Shown: positions 43,598-55,777 of the stretch, piece after piece | How positions within the stretch are numbered: the first letter of the stretch is position 1 | How the letters are laid out: each line of letters starts with the position of its first letter | DNA from: Psychrobacter namhaensis | GTDB taxonomy: Bacteria; Pseudomonadota; Gammaproteobacteria; Pseudomonadales; Moraxellaceae | NCBI RefSeq assembly: GCF_016107545.1 | Contig: NZ_JABASS010000001.1 | Span: 389,205-453,204 of the forward strand | Length of the DNA stretch: 64,000 nt | Direction of reading: 5' to 3' | Translations under genes and position numbers: made by a program | Notes under the pieces: model-generated | Seen by the model: the letters and a program-made list of their open reading frames with translations, nothing else | The model's database searches: none | What the model was told of the DNA's origin: nothing

Positions 43598-44929
43598 ATG
43601 AGCCAAGAAAAATCCAGTGAGCTTAACCAAACACCTCAGACGTCAACTGGCGCTCCCGCTAAAGACACAGACATAGACACAGACACAGACACAGACACAG
43701 ACACAGAATCCTATACCAGCTCATCGGTTACTGCTGTAAACGCTACGCAAAATAGACCAGACACACCAGAGCTAGAAACAGCTTCTGAGCCTCCAACCTC
43801 CTCACCTGTAGAGCGCTCTGTAGACAGCCATGAGCCGCCGATGCCCCCAAAAGAACCAATCGCGGATACGACTGGTTGGTCACCTAAGAAAAAATCTTAT
43901 TTAAATTTAGGACTGTTGATTTTGTTGATTGTCATTGGGGTGGCGCTGATTTTATACGCATGGAAATTACCTCCTTTTACACCCACGGTACAGCAAACGG
44001 ATAATGCCTTTGTTAAAGGTCAAACGACTATTATTAGCCCGCAAGTGTCGGGTTATGTGACCAAAGTCGCCGTGCAAGACTTTGCCAGTGTCAAAGCCGG
44101 TGATCTACTGATAAAAATAGACGATCGGACCTTCCAGCAACAGCTTGAACAAGCGCAAGCCAATACAGAGGTTGCGATTACCAATCGCTCCAGTAACGCG
44201 CAAGACACACAAACCAGTCAAGCGCAAATCGAAGCACGAGAAGCGGATTTATACAGCGCTAAAATCAGTGTGGACAGTGCGCGCGCAGACGTGGCGCGCT
44301 ATCAAGGTTTAGATGCCATCGGTGCCGTGTCAAAAGCAGAAGTCGCTCACACCAAGGCACAACTCGCTCAGGCACAAGCGAGCGTGCAACAGGCGGAAGC
44401 CAATTTACAAGCTGCTCGTGAAAACCGCGAAAAAACCAGTGGTAACCGCTCTTCTTTGGATGCAAATATCAAAAGTGCTCAAGCAGGTGTGAAGCAAGCA
44501 CAGATTAACGTGGCCAATACCATCATCACAGCACCTGAAGCGGGCCAATTGAGCCAAGTAAGTGTCAAAGAGGGCCAATACGTTAACGCCGGTACCCAGC
44601 TGATGTATATCGTACCAAAAGGCGTCTGGATTATTGCAAATTTTAAAGAAACTCAGATAGCAAACATGGCAGTTGGTGAACCGGCCACCATTCATGTAGA
44701 TGCGCTTGGCGGTGCGGCGTTCAGTGGCCATGTCAGTAATATCTCACCAGCAACTGGCAGTGAGTTTAGTGCAGGCGCAGCCAATCCTGCGACAGGTAAC
44801 TATATAAAAATAGCTCAACGTATTCCGGTACGAATCGACTTAGACCCAGATCAGCCTGGGCTTGCCCGGTTGCGTCCCGGTATGTCAGTCTCAGCTGCTG
44901 TCGACACCAATGCGACAGCAAAAAATTAG
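43598..44929 (+). CDS. HlyD/EmrA-type membrane fusion protein
   Basis: The periplasmic adaptor partner of the preceding permease, 443 residues. A cytoplasmic N-terminal tail of about 100 residues, rich in Thr, Asp and Pro, includes an Asp-Thr repeat coded by a hexanucleotide repeat. One membrane helix follows (YLNLGLLILLIVIGVALILY, about 106-125). Then come the biotinyl-lipoyl-like domain (AFVKGQTTIISPQVSGYV), a long coiled-coil hairpin (EQAQANTEV to KQAQINV), and ITAPEAGQLSQVSVKEGQYV. The tail is longer than in E. coli EmrA. An AGGAA ribosome site is present. The exported drug or acid is unknown. Confidence 0.88.
   Translation: MSQEKSSELNQTPQTSTGAPAKDTDIDTDTDTDTDTESYTSSSVTAVNATQNRPDTPELETASEPPTSSPVERSVDSHEPPMPPKEPIADTTGWSPKKKSYLNLGLLILLIVIGVALILYAWKLPPFTPTVQQTDNAFVKGQTTIISPQVSGYVTKVAVQDFASVKAGDLLIKIDDRTFQQQLEQAQANTEVAITNRSSNAQDTQTSQAQIEAREADLYSAKISVDSARADVARYQGLDAIGAVSKAEVAHTKAQLAQAQASVQQAEANLQAARENREKTSGNRSSLDANIKSAQAGVKQAQINVANTIITAPEAGQLSQVSVKEGQYVNAGTQLMYIVPKGVWIIANFKETQIANMAVGEPATIHVDALGGAAFSGHVSNISPATGSEFSAGAANPATGNYIKIAQRIPVRIDLDPDQPGLARLRPGMSVSAAVDTNATAKN
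43664..43705 (+). repeat. Hexanucleotide tandem repeat (GACACA, seven units)
   Basis: Seven consecutive 6-bp units, six of them GACACA and one GACATA, code for alternating Asp-Thr in the cytoplasmic tail of the EmrA-like protein. A unit of 6 bp keeps the frame, so slippage would change the tail length without loss of the protein. Confidence 0.9.
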
Positions 44930-44932
44930 CAT

Positions 44933-44977
44933 AAAAAAGCCACTGCAAATCCAGTTACACAGGTATTTACAGTGGCT
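44933..44977 (-). terminator. Rho-independent terminator, mainly for pdxH
   Basis: AGCCACTG and CAGTGGCT arms plus adjacent AAAT/ATTT pairing make a long stem. On the minus strand it is followed by six Ts. It lies between convergent emrA-like and pdxH genes and could serve both. Confidence 0.75.
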
Positions 44978-45005
44978 GTTATCTGTCTTTAAAACCCTCT
45001 AACCG

Positions 45006-45671
45006 TTATGGTAGCAGGCGTTTGGTTGCCCAATTTACTACGCTCTCACTATTACGGCTGTCTTGTGTATAAACAATACGGTCGTGCATACGATTGGCAC
45101 GGCCTTGCCAAAATTCTATTTTTTCAATTGTGACCTCATAGCCACCCCAAAATGTAGGGGTTGGGACTGGCGTATTCTCTGGATACTCTGCTTGTAATTC
45201 TTCAAACGTTTGTTGCATGACTTCACGATTGGCCACTTCCCCGCTTTGCGGTTGACTCACCCACGCCCCCACTTGGCTGTCATGGGGACGTTTTTGGAAA
45301 TAAGCGGCAGACTTATCAGCGTCTATTTTAGTAACCTTGCCACTGATACGAATTTGACGCTCCAGCTCATGCCAAAAAAACAGCGCTTCTGCATTGGGAT
45401 TTTTGGCAATATCATGCCCTTTTGCACTTTCATAATTGGTATAAAAAACAATACCCGTATCAGTGATTTCACGCAATAACACAATGCGCACACTCGGTGT
45501 ATGATCCACACTGCAGGTTGCTAGACTCATGGCGTAAGGTTCTTGTACCTTCTGCTCTATTGCCTCATTCATCCATGCCTTTAAAAGCTCAAATGGCGAT
45601 TCTGGTACGGACTGCTGATCCAGCACACCTTTTTCATATGACAAACGTTGATCGGTAAAATCCATGCTCAT
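45006..45671 (-). CDS. pdxH: Pyridoxamine 5'-phosphate oxidase
   Basis: PdxH oxidises pyridoxine or pyridoxamine phosphate to the cofactor PLP using FMN and oxygen. FMN and substrate motifs are visible: SVRIVLLREI, FYTNYESAKG, RQIRISGKV, AYFQKRPHDSQVGAWVSQPQSG and the C-terminal FWQGRANRMHDRIVY. I start at ATG 45671 (221 residues) because AAGGAA lies 6 nt upstream. The frame is open back to 45707. It follows glmM on the same strand with a short gap. Confidence 0.93.
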   Translation of the reverse strand: MSMDFTDQRLSYEKGVLDQQSVPESPFELLKAWMNEAIEQKVQEPYAMSLATCSVDHTPSVRIVLLREITDTGIVFYTNYESAKGHDIAKNPNAEALFFWHELERQIRISGKVTKIDADKSAAYFQKRPHDSQVGAWVSQPQSGEVANREVMQQTFEELQAEYPENTPVPTPTFWGGYEVTIEKIEFWQGRANRMHDRIVYTQDSRNSESVVNWATKRLLP

Positions 45672-45709
45672 GGTAGTTCCTTCATTTAATGTGGGTATGT
45701 GACTCACTG

Positions 45710-47080
45710 TTAGCCTAATACCGCTTTAATATGGTCGGCTAAATCGTTCGCCAACACATCACACTCTATTTCATCATCAGACTCGACCATGACCCGAATC
45801 ACAGGCTCAGTTCCTGACTGCCGAATCAATAAGCGCCCACGGCCTTCTAATGTGGCTTGCGCTTTATCAAAAGCTGTGACCAGCGCTTCATGCTCAAAAG
45901 GATCTTGCATTTGCGACAGACGCACATTGACCAACTTTTGCGGGAGCACTTCAAAACCTTCGACAAGGTCACTAAGAGCGCGACCTTGCGCCTGCATCAC
46001 GGACAATACCTGTAAACCTGCGATGATAGCATCACCGGTCCGGCTTTTATCTAGACATAAAATATGCCCAGAAGGCTCGCCACCTAGTATCCAACCGTTG
46101 GCCTCAAGCTCATGCATCACATAACGATCACCTACTTTGGCGCGAGTAAACTCAATATCAGCCGCCTTTAGTGCTAACTCTAAGCCCATATTACTCATAA
46201 GTGTGCCAACCACACCTTCTGCCTTGGTTTGGCCTTGGGTAGCAAGCAAGTATAAGATGCCATCACCATCAATTAACTTGCCAGTTTCGTCAACCATCAC
46301 GATACGATCACCATCACCATCTAAGGCAATACCAACGTCTGCTTCGTATTTGAGTACAGCTTTTTGTAAACCCTCAGGATGAGTCGAACCACACTCGGCA
46401 TTGATATTAATACCATCAGGCGTGTTATTAATGGCAATCACATTGGCGCCGAGCTCACGCATGACTCTTGGGGCCACGCTATAGCCTGCACCATTGGCAC
46501 AATCCACCACGACTGTCAGATGGCTCAAATCATACTGGTAAGGAAAACTGCCTTTACAAAATTCGATATAGCGACCTTTCGCATCATTGATCCGGTTGTT
46601 TTTACCGAGTTGTGCTGGATCAAGAATAGGCATAATCACGTCATTATCCGCCTCAGAGGCGGTCATGATGGCTTTTAACTTGTCATTAATAGAGTTTTGC
46701 ATCTCATCAGACAGCTTTTTACCGTCAGCTGAAAACAGCTTAATGCCATTATCATAATAAGGATTGTGTGACGCTGAGATAACCACGCCAGCATCCGCAT
46801 TAAAACTACGGGTTAAGTGTGCAATAGCCGGCGTTGGTAAGGGACCGAGCATATGAACATCGACACCAGCCGCATTGAATCCCGCTTGTAGCGCGCCTTC
46901 GATCACATAACCTGACAAGCGCGTGTCTTTACCGATGACCACGCTTGGCTTGCGCGCAGGATTGCCACTACTCTCTATTAACACCTGTCCCGTCACATAG
47001 CCCAATTTTAAAATGAAATCAGGTGTAATCGGCAACTCACCAAATTTTCCGCGAATACCATCGGTGCCAAAGTAGCTCAT
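45710..47080 (-). CDS. glmM: Phosphoglucosamine mutase
   Basis: GlmM converts glucosamine-6-phosphate to glucosamine-1-phosphate for cell wall and lipopolysaccharide. The phosphorylated serine is S104 in [15 protein letters not shown]. The magnesium loop is [13 protein letters not shown] (about 245-256), and the sugar-binding [12 protein letters not shown] and the phosphate-binding [14 protein letters not shown] follow. At 456 residues it is a little longer than E. coli's 445. It is upstream of pdxH. Elsewhere it often follows folP, but no such gene is adjacent here. Confidence 0.95.
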   Translation of the reverse strand: MSYFGTDGIRGKFGELPITPDFILKLGYVTGQVLIESSGNPARKPSVVIGKDTRLSGYVIEGALQAGFNAAGVDVHMLGPLPTPAIAHLTRSFNADAGVVISASHNPYYDNGIKLFSADGKKLSDEMQNSINDKLKAIMTASEADNDVIMPILDPAQLGKNNRINDAKGRYIEFCKGSFPYQYDLSHLTVVVDCANGAGYSVAPRVMRELGANVIAINNTPDGININAECGSTHPEGLQKAVLKYEADVGIALDGDGDRIVMVDETGKLIDGDGILYLLATQGQTKAEGVVGTLMSNMGLELALKAADIEFTRAKVGDRYVMHELEANGWILGGEPSGHILCLDKSRTGDAIIAGLQVLSVMQAQGRALSDLVEGFEVLPQKLVNVRLSQMQDPFEHEALVTAFDKAQATLEGRGRLLIRQSGTEPVIRVMVESDDEIECDVLANDLADHIKAVLG

Positions 47081-47166
47081 TATCTATGTTCCTCAAGTCT
47101 AAAAGTGAAAAGCCAAACGTGTACGCAGGCGATACTATCATTATAATAATCTGTTTTTGTATTTTA

Positions 47167-47206
47167 CAAAAAAAACAGCCAACAATAACAAAGCATTGTT
47201 GGCTGT
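47167..47206 (-). terminator. Rho-independent terminator after guaB
   Basis: A 12-bp ACAGCCAACAAT stem pairs with its exact complement around an 8-nt loop. On the minus strand it is followed by a long T-run. Confidence 0.92.
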
Positions 47207-47277
47207 TTGTATCTTAAAGTCATTACAGCCCTGCAATTTAGCGGTTGTTGCTATGATACAAGACTAGGACACGGTTT

Positions 47278-49089
<1,812 letters not shown>

Positions 49090-51030
49090 TTACTCATTTT
49101 TGTCCTTTAATATGAAACGTTCGGCTGGTAAGTAAGCTTTCTGTTCATGGTATAGATAATTAAGCATCTTCTCACGTACCTGACACTCTAAGTAAAAAGC
49201 ACTCATAGGCCCATCAGATGCCACGCTACCACGCAGTTTAATGGTATTTTCGCTCAGCGACACTGTGACCATCTCAGGATCAGTTGTACCATCCCATAAG
49301 TCATTTTCCTTAACCACCTCAGTAAACTTGTCTCGAATGGCCTCAATATCTGCGCCATAGTCAACGTACAAGTAGACCACACAAGTTTGATGCACTTCTG
49401 TGTGTGACCAATTTTCTACAATTTCGGTAATCAGTCGGCGCATCGGCACAATCAATCGACGCTCATCCCACGTTTTTAGCACAGCGTAGGTATAACGCAA
49501 ATCCTCAATCGTCGTCCAATCTCCCTCCATCATGACGGTATCACCAATGCGCACAGGCTGGGTCACCGCCACCTGCAAGCCTGCGATGATGTTACCCAAT
49601 ATTGGCTGCGCGGCGATACCGATGACCACACCTGCAATACCCGCCGAGGTCAATAACGTCTTGCCAAGGCCTTCCATGTTGGTAAATTCACTTAGCCCAA
49701 TCCAGATACTACCGAGGATCATGACAAAAATAAAAACGCGGCGAAAAATCGATACGTATGTGCGGCGTCGGCGCTCCTTGTCAAAATGTTCTTCAGACAG
49801 ATTTTCAATCTGCATATTTTGATAGCGGTTGGCAAAGAAGTTGATGATACGAATGCCCAGCCACATGGTACTAAACACCAAACCAATCCAAATCAGCGGG
49901 CGGGTTGATGAGGCAACGGCATCTAAATAAGGAAATCCACCTGAGACCAAGGTAAAAACCAGCAAAAAACTGATGGTGAACGTCAAAGGCACGGTTAGCT
50001 TACTGACCAAATCTACCAAACCATTGCTACTACCAACATACGTCCTATATTTTTCGTCATCGACATAGCGATTGATCAGTTTCCCCGTCACCTTACTCAA
50101 TAGCCAACCAATCCCCATCGTAACGAAGAAAAATGAGAGGAGCGCCAAAAACTCCCACAAGGCGATACCAAAAAATTTAAGTTTTAGCCACACAGGCAGA
50201 TAACGCTCAAACTCTGCTGGATGATATTGCTCATAAAGATTGTCGATATTGCCAACGGTCTGAGCAGAAAACACCCAAATAGGCGCGTTGTTCCCAACCC
50301 GTACCCGCTGCAAATAAATAGGCACCCGGCGCTCACGATAATCCATGTAACCAAGTTGAATAGAGCGTCTGGCCGTCCCCATTACGCTACTATTGTTACC
50401 CAGTGGCGGCTCAATCAAACCATCAGGACGATCTGGCAGCTCATCAAACACATAAAGTTTTTTTTCAGACAGTAAAAAATCAAGTTGTTTCGTCAACTCA
50501 AGGGCACGAGTGCGTTGATTCTCCTTATCAATCAGATTCATATTCAGCGCATGAGCTGCCAAGCCATACTGCTGCTTCATCACCGCTGACTGAAAAAACT
50601 CTAAAGTGGCAAGCGGTGTGGTGAGATTCGGTGGCTCAGCCAAAGGTGGCAAGCCTACATTGAGCTTGTCTAATAAGTAGTAACCCTCGTGAAACTCCCC
50701 CGTCAACCCAGCATCACCTTGTAAGGTACCCGCTTGTTCGACAGCGTTTCGCTCGGTAGGATCGAACATCTCTTCTGCGACACCAGAGACGCTCACGCCT
50801 TCGTCTTTAATATCATTGACTTTTTGGGTCGCGTACTCCGTGAGTGAATCGGAATTGCTTGCCGCATTGGCAGGGATACAAACCACACTCAGGACAATAA
50901 CGAATAAACCTAGTAGCAATGGCAGGAGATTCCAGCACAGCGTAAAACGCTCTGGACTTCGGTAGTGGTCGCATTCAAAACCACTTGCCACAACCTGATC
51001 GCCAACAGCGCCATTTTTGAGAGTATTCAT
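49090..51030 (-). CDS. MscS-family mechanosensitive channel with long N-terminal domain
   Basis: A large (about 646-residue) MscS-like inner-membrane protein. After an N-terminal hydrophobic segment (WNLLPLLLGLFVIVLSVVCIP, probably a signal or first helix) comes an extracytoplasmic domain of about 220 residues. Then about five membrane helices lead to the pore and the beta domain (TSAGIAGVVIGIAAQPILGNIIAGLQVAVTQPVRIGDTV in sequence), followed by the C-terminal alpha/beta domain. The frame opens at a GTG (51045), but the ATG at 51030 is more likely. It is monocistronic. Its role in osmotic protection is inferred from the family. Confidence 0.88.
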   Translation of the reverse strand: MNTLKNGAVGDQVVASGFECDHYRSPERFTLCWNLLPLLLGLFVIVLSVVCIPANAASNSDSLTEYATQKVNDIKDEGVSVSGVAEEMFDPTERNAVEQAGTLQGDAGLTGEFHEGYYLLDKLNVGLPPLAEPPNLTTPLATLEFFQSAVMKQQYGLAAHALNMNLIDKENQRTRALELTKQLDFLLSEKKLYVFDELPDRPDGLIEPPLGNNSSVMGTARRSIQLGYMDYRERRVPIYLQRVRVGNNAPIWVFSAQTVGNIDNLYEQYHPAEFERYLPVWLKLKFFGIALWEFLALLSFFFVTMGIGWLLSKVTGKLINRYVDDEKYRTYVGSSNGLVDLVSKLTVPLTFTISFLLVFTLVSGGFPYLDAVASSTRPLIWIGLVFSTMWLGIRIINFFANRYQNMQIENLSEEHFDKERRRRTYVSIFRRVFIFVMILGSIWIGLSEFTNMEGLGKTLLTSAGIAGVVIGIAAQPILGNIIAGLQVAVTQPVRIGDTVMMEGDWTTIEDLRYTYAVLKTWDERRLIVPMRRLITEIVENWSHTEVHQTCVVYLYVDYGADIEAIRDKFTEVVKENDLWDGTTDPEMVTVSLSENTIKLRGSVASDGPMSAFYLECQVREKMLNYLYHEQKAYLPAERFILKDKNE

Positions 51031-51109
51031 ATTTTTAAAAACCACTAGTTTTAAAGGAGGTTATGTACAAAAATCGATCTTAATATAACCTTAACTTAAT
51101 GCAGTCTAC

Positions 51110-51134
51110 AAAAAAAGCCAGCCCAAGGCTGACT
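51110..51134 (-). terminator. Rho-independent terminator after cysS
   Basis: On the minus strand a GTCAGCC/GGCTGGC stem with a 3-nt loop and one G-U pair is followed by seven Ts. Confidence 0.75.
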
Positions 51135-51175
51135 TACTTTATAACGATAAGTATGTGTGTTTTGTAACTTCTATC

Positions 51176-52636
51176 TTATGCACGGCGCCATGTTGTGCCA
51201 GCGCGGCTATCCTCAAGCTCGATACCCGCCTCTTTTAATTGTTCACGTATCTCATCCGCACGCGCAAAGTTTTTGTTGGTTTTGGCCTCTGCACGCTCGA
51301 TGATTAGGCTGTCGATAGCCGCATCTGTTAAATCACCATCGGCTTTGTCACCAATCACTGCTTGCAAAAACTGCTGCACTGGTTGCTGTAAAACATTCAA
51401 CACCTGCGCCAACGCTTTGAGTTGCTGCGCCAATTGCCAAGCGGTATCCATCTCTTCAGCTTTAACGGCTTTATTGATATCACGCGCCAGCCCAAATAAC
51501 ACGCTAATCGCCGTAGAACTATTAAAATCATCATTCATGGCTTTGATAAAGTCTTGTCCCGCCGCACTGCGATAAGCATCATTTATAGATGTCTTATCAA
51601 CGACTAGCGTCTGTCCTTTTTGTTGTTCAGCCAGTTTCAATGCATTATACAGCCTGCTTAGGCTATTATGCGCTTCATCCAAGGCACTATCAGAAAAGTT
51701 CACTTGACTGCGATAGTGGCTCGATAATAAGAAAAACCGTACGGTTTCTGGCAGATACTTCGCCATCACATCACGAATGGTAAAAAAGTTATCTAGTGAC
51801 TTAGACATTTTTTCGCCATCGACATTGATAAAGCCGACGTGCATCCAGTTACGTGCGTACTCGCAACCAGTCGCGGCCTCAGACTGTGCTATCTCGTTTT
51901 CATGATGCGGGAACTGCAAATCATGACCACCGCCATGGATATCAAAGGTGTTCCCTAAGCACTTAGTCGACATTGCTGAGCATTCAATATGCCAACCTGG
52001 ACGCCCTTGTCCCCATGGTGACGCCCACTGCGGCTCATCAGGTTTTGCCGCTTTCCAAAGTACAAAATCAAACGGATTGCGCTTGTTATTTTCGACATCG
52101 ACTCGCGAGCCTGCCTGCATATCATCAAGATTGCGCTTCGATAATTTGCCATACCCTGCAAAGTTATCGACCGCGTAATAAACATCGCCATTATCGCCTG
52201 CATACGCATAATTGCCCGTGACCAGCGTCTCAATCATTTGCTGCATCTCGTCGATATGATCGGTTGCCCGTGGCTCGGCATCTGGCATCTCACAGCCAAG
52301 TGCGCTCGCATCTTCGTGCATCGCTGCGATAAAACGCTGCGTCAGCTCCCCAATGTCTTCGCTGTTCTCGCGAGCGCGAGCGATGATTTTGTCATCAATG
52401 TCGGTAATATTACGCACATAATTAACGTCGTAACCCAACTGTTTGAGCCATCGCACTGCCATATCAAAGGCCACCATCACCCGCGCATGACCAATGTGAC
52501 AATAATCGTAGACGGTCATACCGCACACATACATCCCTACCTGTCCTGCTTTGAGTGGTACAAACTGACGTTTGCCGCCAGTCATTGAATCATAAATGGC
52601 AAGCTGAGACATTGCATCGGCAAGTGGTGTGGACAT
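51176..52636 (-). CDS. cysS: Cysteinyl-tRNA synthetase
   Basis: CysRS charges tRNA-Cys. The 486-residue class I enzyme has the HIGH motif (residues 47-50) and KMSKS (276-280). The zinc site is C38 with C219, H244 and E248, at the same spacing as E. coli. The C-terminal DALR-type helical and anticodon-binding domains end in AGTTWRRA. It is monocistronic with a terminator. Confidence 0.96.
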   Translation of the reverse strand: MSTPLADAMSQLAIYDSMTGGKRQFVPLKAGQVGMYVCGMTVYDYCHIGHARVMVAFDMAVRWLKQLGYDVNYVRNITDIDDKIIARARENSEDIGELTQRFIAAMHEDASALGCEMPDAEPRATDHIDEMQQMIETLVTGNYAYAGDNGDVYYAVDNFAGYGKLSKRNLDDMQAGSRVDVENNKRNPFDFVLWKAAKPDEPQWASPWGQGRPGWHIECSAMSTKCLGNTFDIHGGGHDLQFPHHENEIAQSEAATGCEYARNWMHVGFINVDGEKMSKSLDNFFTIRDVMAKYLPETVRFFLLSSHYRSQVNFSDSALDEAHNSLSRLYNALKLAEQQKGQTLVVDKTSINDAYRSAAGQDFIKAMNDDFNSSTAISVLFGLARDINKAVKAEEMDTAWQLAQQLKALAQVLNVLQQPVQQFLQAVIGDKADGDLTDAAIDSLIIERAEAKTNKNFARADEIREQLKEAGIELEDSRAGTTWRRA

Positions 52637-52869
52637 AGTTAAAACGCCTTTTCATATAAATAGAGTAGATAAGATAACATTAACAATACTGGCCGCCTCT
52701 TGTTAGCAAGGAACACTGACTGCCACTGTTACGGTGTGATGATAACAATGACTGAAAAACGGCGACAATATAAAATTTAACCCATTATCTTAGCGAAAAC
52801 AGCCATAAAATACTACAATGAGCGCGCAACTAACGTGATTCAATCATAAAAACAGGTAAGGATTTAGAT

Positions 52870-53466
52870 ATGGGCAACCGCTTAAGCAAAATATATACGC
52901 GCACGGGAGACGATGGCAGCACTGGCATGGCGGATGGTAGCCGAGTCAGTAAAGCCGACAGTTTGTTTAACGTCATGGGCGATATTGATGAGCTCAACTC
53001 GCACATTGGCCTAGTGCGTGCTCAACTACAAAAAAATACAGGGCAATCTATAAGCAAGGAGTTTTCGGAAGCCTTGGTCATCATTCAGCATTTATTATTT
53101 AACATCGGCGGTGAGCTTGCTATGCCAGAATATGAGGGCGTCAATGCGACTCATATTGAGTGGTTAGAAGAGCAAATTGACACAATGAATACAACCTTGC
53201 CACCGCTAAAAGATTTTATCTTACCGACAGGCTCAGTATTGGTCAGCCAACTGCACGTGGCACGTAGTGTTTGTCGCCGTGCTGAGCGCCAAGCGGTGCT
53301 ACTACAACAGCAACGTCCGCAAGCGATTCGCGGTACAGCAGTGAGCTTTATCAATCGCTTATCGGACTGGTTGTTCGTCTCCGCGCGTTTTTGTACTGAT
53401 CCCAAACAAGTCTCTGAAGTACTCTGGAACAGCCAAGTATTACAAAAATTTGCTGATGACAAATAG
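52870..53466 (+). CDS. Cob(I)alamin adenosyltransferase, PduO type
   Basis: The enzyme makes adenosylcobalamin from cob(I)alamin and ATP. The 198-residue protein has the ATP-binding N-terminus KIYTRTGDDGSTGMADGSRVSK in sequence, the DIDELNSHIGLVRAQ helix and the RSVCRRAERQAV motif of PduO-type (not CobA/BtuR-type) transferases. No cobalamin riboswitch is visible upstream. An adenosylcobalamin user, methylmalonyl-CoA mutase for the propionyl-CoA made by the valine cluster, is conceivable elsewhere. A terminator follows. Confidence 0.93.
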   Translation: MGNRLSKIYTRTGDDGSTGMADGSRVSKADSLFNVMGDIDELNSHIGLVRAQLQKNTGQSISKEFSEALVIIQHLLFNIGGELAMPEYEGVNATHIEWLEEQIDTMNTTLPPLKDFILPTGSVLVSQLHVARSVCRRAERQAVLLQQQRPQAIRGTAVSFINRLSDWLFVSARFCTDPKQVSEVLWNSQVLQKFADDK

Positions 53467-53511
53467 GTCTAGATGACAACAGCAGCCTATTGAAACGCTG
53501 CTATAAGAGAC

Positions 53512-53545
53512 AAAAAAGCCCGCCACCTAAGATTGCGGGCTTTTT
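53512..53545. terminator. Bidirectional Rho-independent terminator
   Basis: A GCCCGC/GCGGGC stem flanked by six As and five Ts lies between the convergent adenosyltransferase and lipoprotein genes. Confidence 0.9.
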
Positions 53546-53593
53546 GCTGATTTGATATGACACCTAATTAACAGCGCTCACCTTACCGCTTAA

Positions 53594-54538
53594 TCAATAA
53601 GTGGCGCTTTCATCTTCAATAATAACCATATCGATGCTTTCATCGTTAGGTACTGCTTTTGGTGCGGTGGCTGGGGTTGGTTTTTTGGCCGCCTCCGTAG
53701 GTGCTCTGTTATCGGTAGAGCTGTTTTGGTTACTACTTGGATTATTGATGGTCGGCGGCGTAGCAGGTTCAGCCGGGCGGATTGGCTCAACGGGCGTTAC
53801 CGTTCTAGGCTGACGAGTTGGTGCTGACTGACTCTCATTGTTTTGTGCATTTGCACGGCGCTCAGCGGCCATTTGGGCACGCTGATCATCTATCGCTGAT
53901 TTAAATACAGAACCTGCCATCACATCGGCCACCACGGTAATCAGTGCTGGCTGGCCAGCGATACGTGTCCGTACCTGTCCACCTTGAGTGCCCACCACAT
54001 AGGTAAAGGCATCATCAACGAGCATATTGTTATTGATACGGATATTGTCTTGCGCTAAGCGTGATTGCAAGCTTGGCTGATTATTAGCGGCTTGTACTTG
54101 ACTGGCTTGATACAAGTCTTCGCTTGGCAATGTCATGCTAACGCTTGCCTGACAGGTCGTCATACCATTGTTATTGGTTGCCTGTAAGACCGCCGCGTTT
54201 TGTATATCAATCATAACCCCATTTACTTTATCAGTGACAACGCCACTGGCCAGACTAATTTCTGCATCATTGGCATAGTTGGTAGCCAGCATTTGTGCTT
54301 GCTGATTGAGCGTATTTTTTAGAGCCGTTTTGAGACGATCTTGTACCATTGGATCATCACAGCTGACGGCGGTGGCTGCCGCATTCTCCGTCACATCTGA
54401 CTCCTGCTCTGTGACCTCTGCCGTCTCGGTAACGTCCTCTTGCTCTGAGCGATCACAGCCTACAAGCGCCAAACTACATACTATGCCGACTCCAGCAACT
54501 TTCTGCCACTTGCTCAAACTCTTATTTGCTACGCTCAT
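53594..54538 (-). CDS. Hypothetical lipoprotein with Pro/Asn/Thr-rich C-terminus
   Basis: A 314-residue protein with a lipoprotein signal peptide (lipobox LVGC, modified Cys at C28), then an acidic Glu/Thr-rich linker. A folded domain (about 58-210) contains two cysteines (SCDDP, TTCQAS) that could form a disulfide. The C-terminal 100 residues are low in complexity, with many Pro, Asn, Ala and Thr, ending in an acidic IIEDE tail. The Asp after the lipidated Cys (CDRSE) would favour inner-membrane retention by the E. coli rule. No family is recognised. Confidence 0.75.
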   Translation of the reverse strand: MSVANKSLSKWQKVAGVGIVCSLALVGCDRSEQEDVTETAEVTEQESDVTENAAATAVSCDDPMVQDRLKTALKNTLNQQAQMLATNYANDAEISLASGVVTDKVNGVMIDIQNAAVLQATNNNGMTTCQASVSMTLPSEDLYQASQVQAANNQPSLQSRLAQDNIRINNNMLVDDAFTYVVGTQGGQVRTRIAGQPALITVVADVMAGSVFKSAIDDQRAQMAAERRANAQNNESQSAPTRQPRTVTPVEPIRPAEPATPPTINNPSSNQNSSTDNRAPTEAAKKPTPATAPKAVPNDESIDMVIIEDESATY

Positions 54539-54824
54539 ATTTATTTTGCTCCCATTTACTGATTCGTACCGCCACTGACAGACAGTGATTGATGCTCAAA
54601 CCGTCACCCGAACTGTCATAGGCTTGAAAATCACATCATTATACGGTGTTTGGATGAAATGGTCATCAGTGTAGCCCATGGATGTACAAATAACGCCATC
54701 CATTATAGGTAAAACGGGTACTTGGTTGCAAAAACATAACAAACACCTCCCTATCCTACCTATAGACGCTGCTCATTTGGCCCTATATGCTTACTGGTAA
54801 AAGCAGCTCACAGCGTGTATTGAT

Positions 54825-55553
54825 ATGATAAAGTTCGAACATACGCTCTTATTAGGTCATCGCGGTGCTCGTGGTGAGGCATTAGAAAATACACTCATAG
54901 GTTTCGAGCACGCTCAACGTCTGAAGGCTCACGGCTTAACGGGGGTGGAGTTTGATGTGCAATTAAGCGCCGATGGCCACTTAGTTGTGTTTCATGATGA
55001 TGACTTAGCGCGTATGTGCGGAGAGCAATCACGCCTTGATCAATTAAGTGTTGCTGAGATTCAACGTCATCGACAACTCGATCATCAAATTGCGACATTG
55101 GCTAGCATAGCGCCCGTACTAAGTGGCTTTACTTACATTGAGCTTGAGATTAAAACCCATGGCCGCACTGATTACGGCAAACTCATTAGAGCACTGAGTC
55201 AAGAATTAGTTGACAGCCCATTGGCCAACTTACCTATTGTCCTAACCAGCTTTGATGTCGAGCTACACGCACGGCTACAACGCAGCACACTATTAAGTCA
55301 TGTCCCTCGTGGCTTGTTGATTCGCACTCCTGAGACTTTGGTAATTGCGTCCAACACTGCCCTACAACTTGGTTGTGTCCAGTTGGGTATTCATTACCCT
55401 CTGCTAAGCCAGTCGGTCATAGAACGTAGCCATCGTTATGGTCTGCCCGTGAGTGCTTGGACGGTCAATGATATCGATACCATTAAGCAGCTCATCAAAT
55501 GGCAAGCTGACGTCATTATCACTGATTATCCTCGTCACTTATTACTGAATTGA
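54825..55553 (+). CDS. Glycerophosphodiester phosphodiesterase (cytoplasmic, UgpQ-like)
   Basis: It hydrolyses deacylated phospholipids such as glycerophosphocholine to glycerol-3-phosphate and alcohol. The 242-residue GDPD-fold protein has LLGHRGARGEALENTLIGFEHA, VEFDVQLSADGHLVVFHDDDLARM with the metal ligands, and YIELEIKT. It ends in VSAWTVNDIDTIKQLIKWQADVIITDYP in sequence. There is no signal peptide, so it resembles UgpQ rather than periplasmic GlpQ. It is a single gene. Confidence 0.92.
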   Translation: MIKFEHTLLLGHRGARGEALENTLIGFEHAQRLKAHGLTGVEFDVQLSADGHLVVFHDDDLARMCGEQSRLDQLSVAEIQRHRQLDHQIATLASIAPVLSGFTYIELEIKTHGRTDYGKLIRALSQELVDSPLANLPIVLTSFDVELHARLQRSTLLSHVPRGLLIRTPETLVIASNTALQLGCVQLGIHYPLLSQSVIERSHRYGLPVSAWTVNDIDTIKQLIKWQADVIITDYPRHLLLN

Positions 55554-55777
55554 AAAACCTATCCAGCCTTTTATTTACTTGAGAGGCTCTACATATCTAT
55601 AGTGTTACTTACACTTTTACCCCCTGCCTGATAAGTCACCCGATATTTTTGTCAAAACATTCTATAATCCATACAAGTTATTGTTATTTAGCAATATTTT
55701 TATAGTGTATAAGTGTTCACTTTATTGGTTTTTTAAGGTACTATATAGGCTTAAATTAATACCGCTAGGGATATTAT

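Noticed and set aside
51054..51081. Perfect AAAGGAGG followed by a six-codon plus-strand frame upstream of the MscS-like gene
   Set aside because: The site is only 2 nt from the ATG and the frame has six codons. There is no sign of attenuation, so chance is more likely.
52637..52869. Possible cobalamin riboswitch upstream of the PduO-type adenosyltransferase
   Set aside because: No B12-box-like conserved segment or extended hairpin set could be seen in this 233-bp gap.
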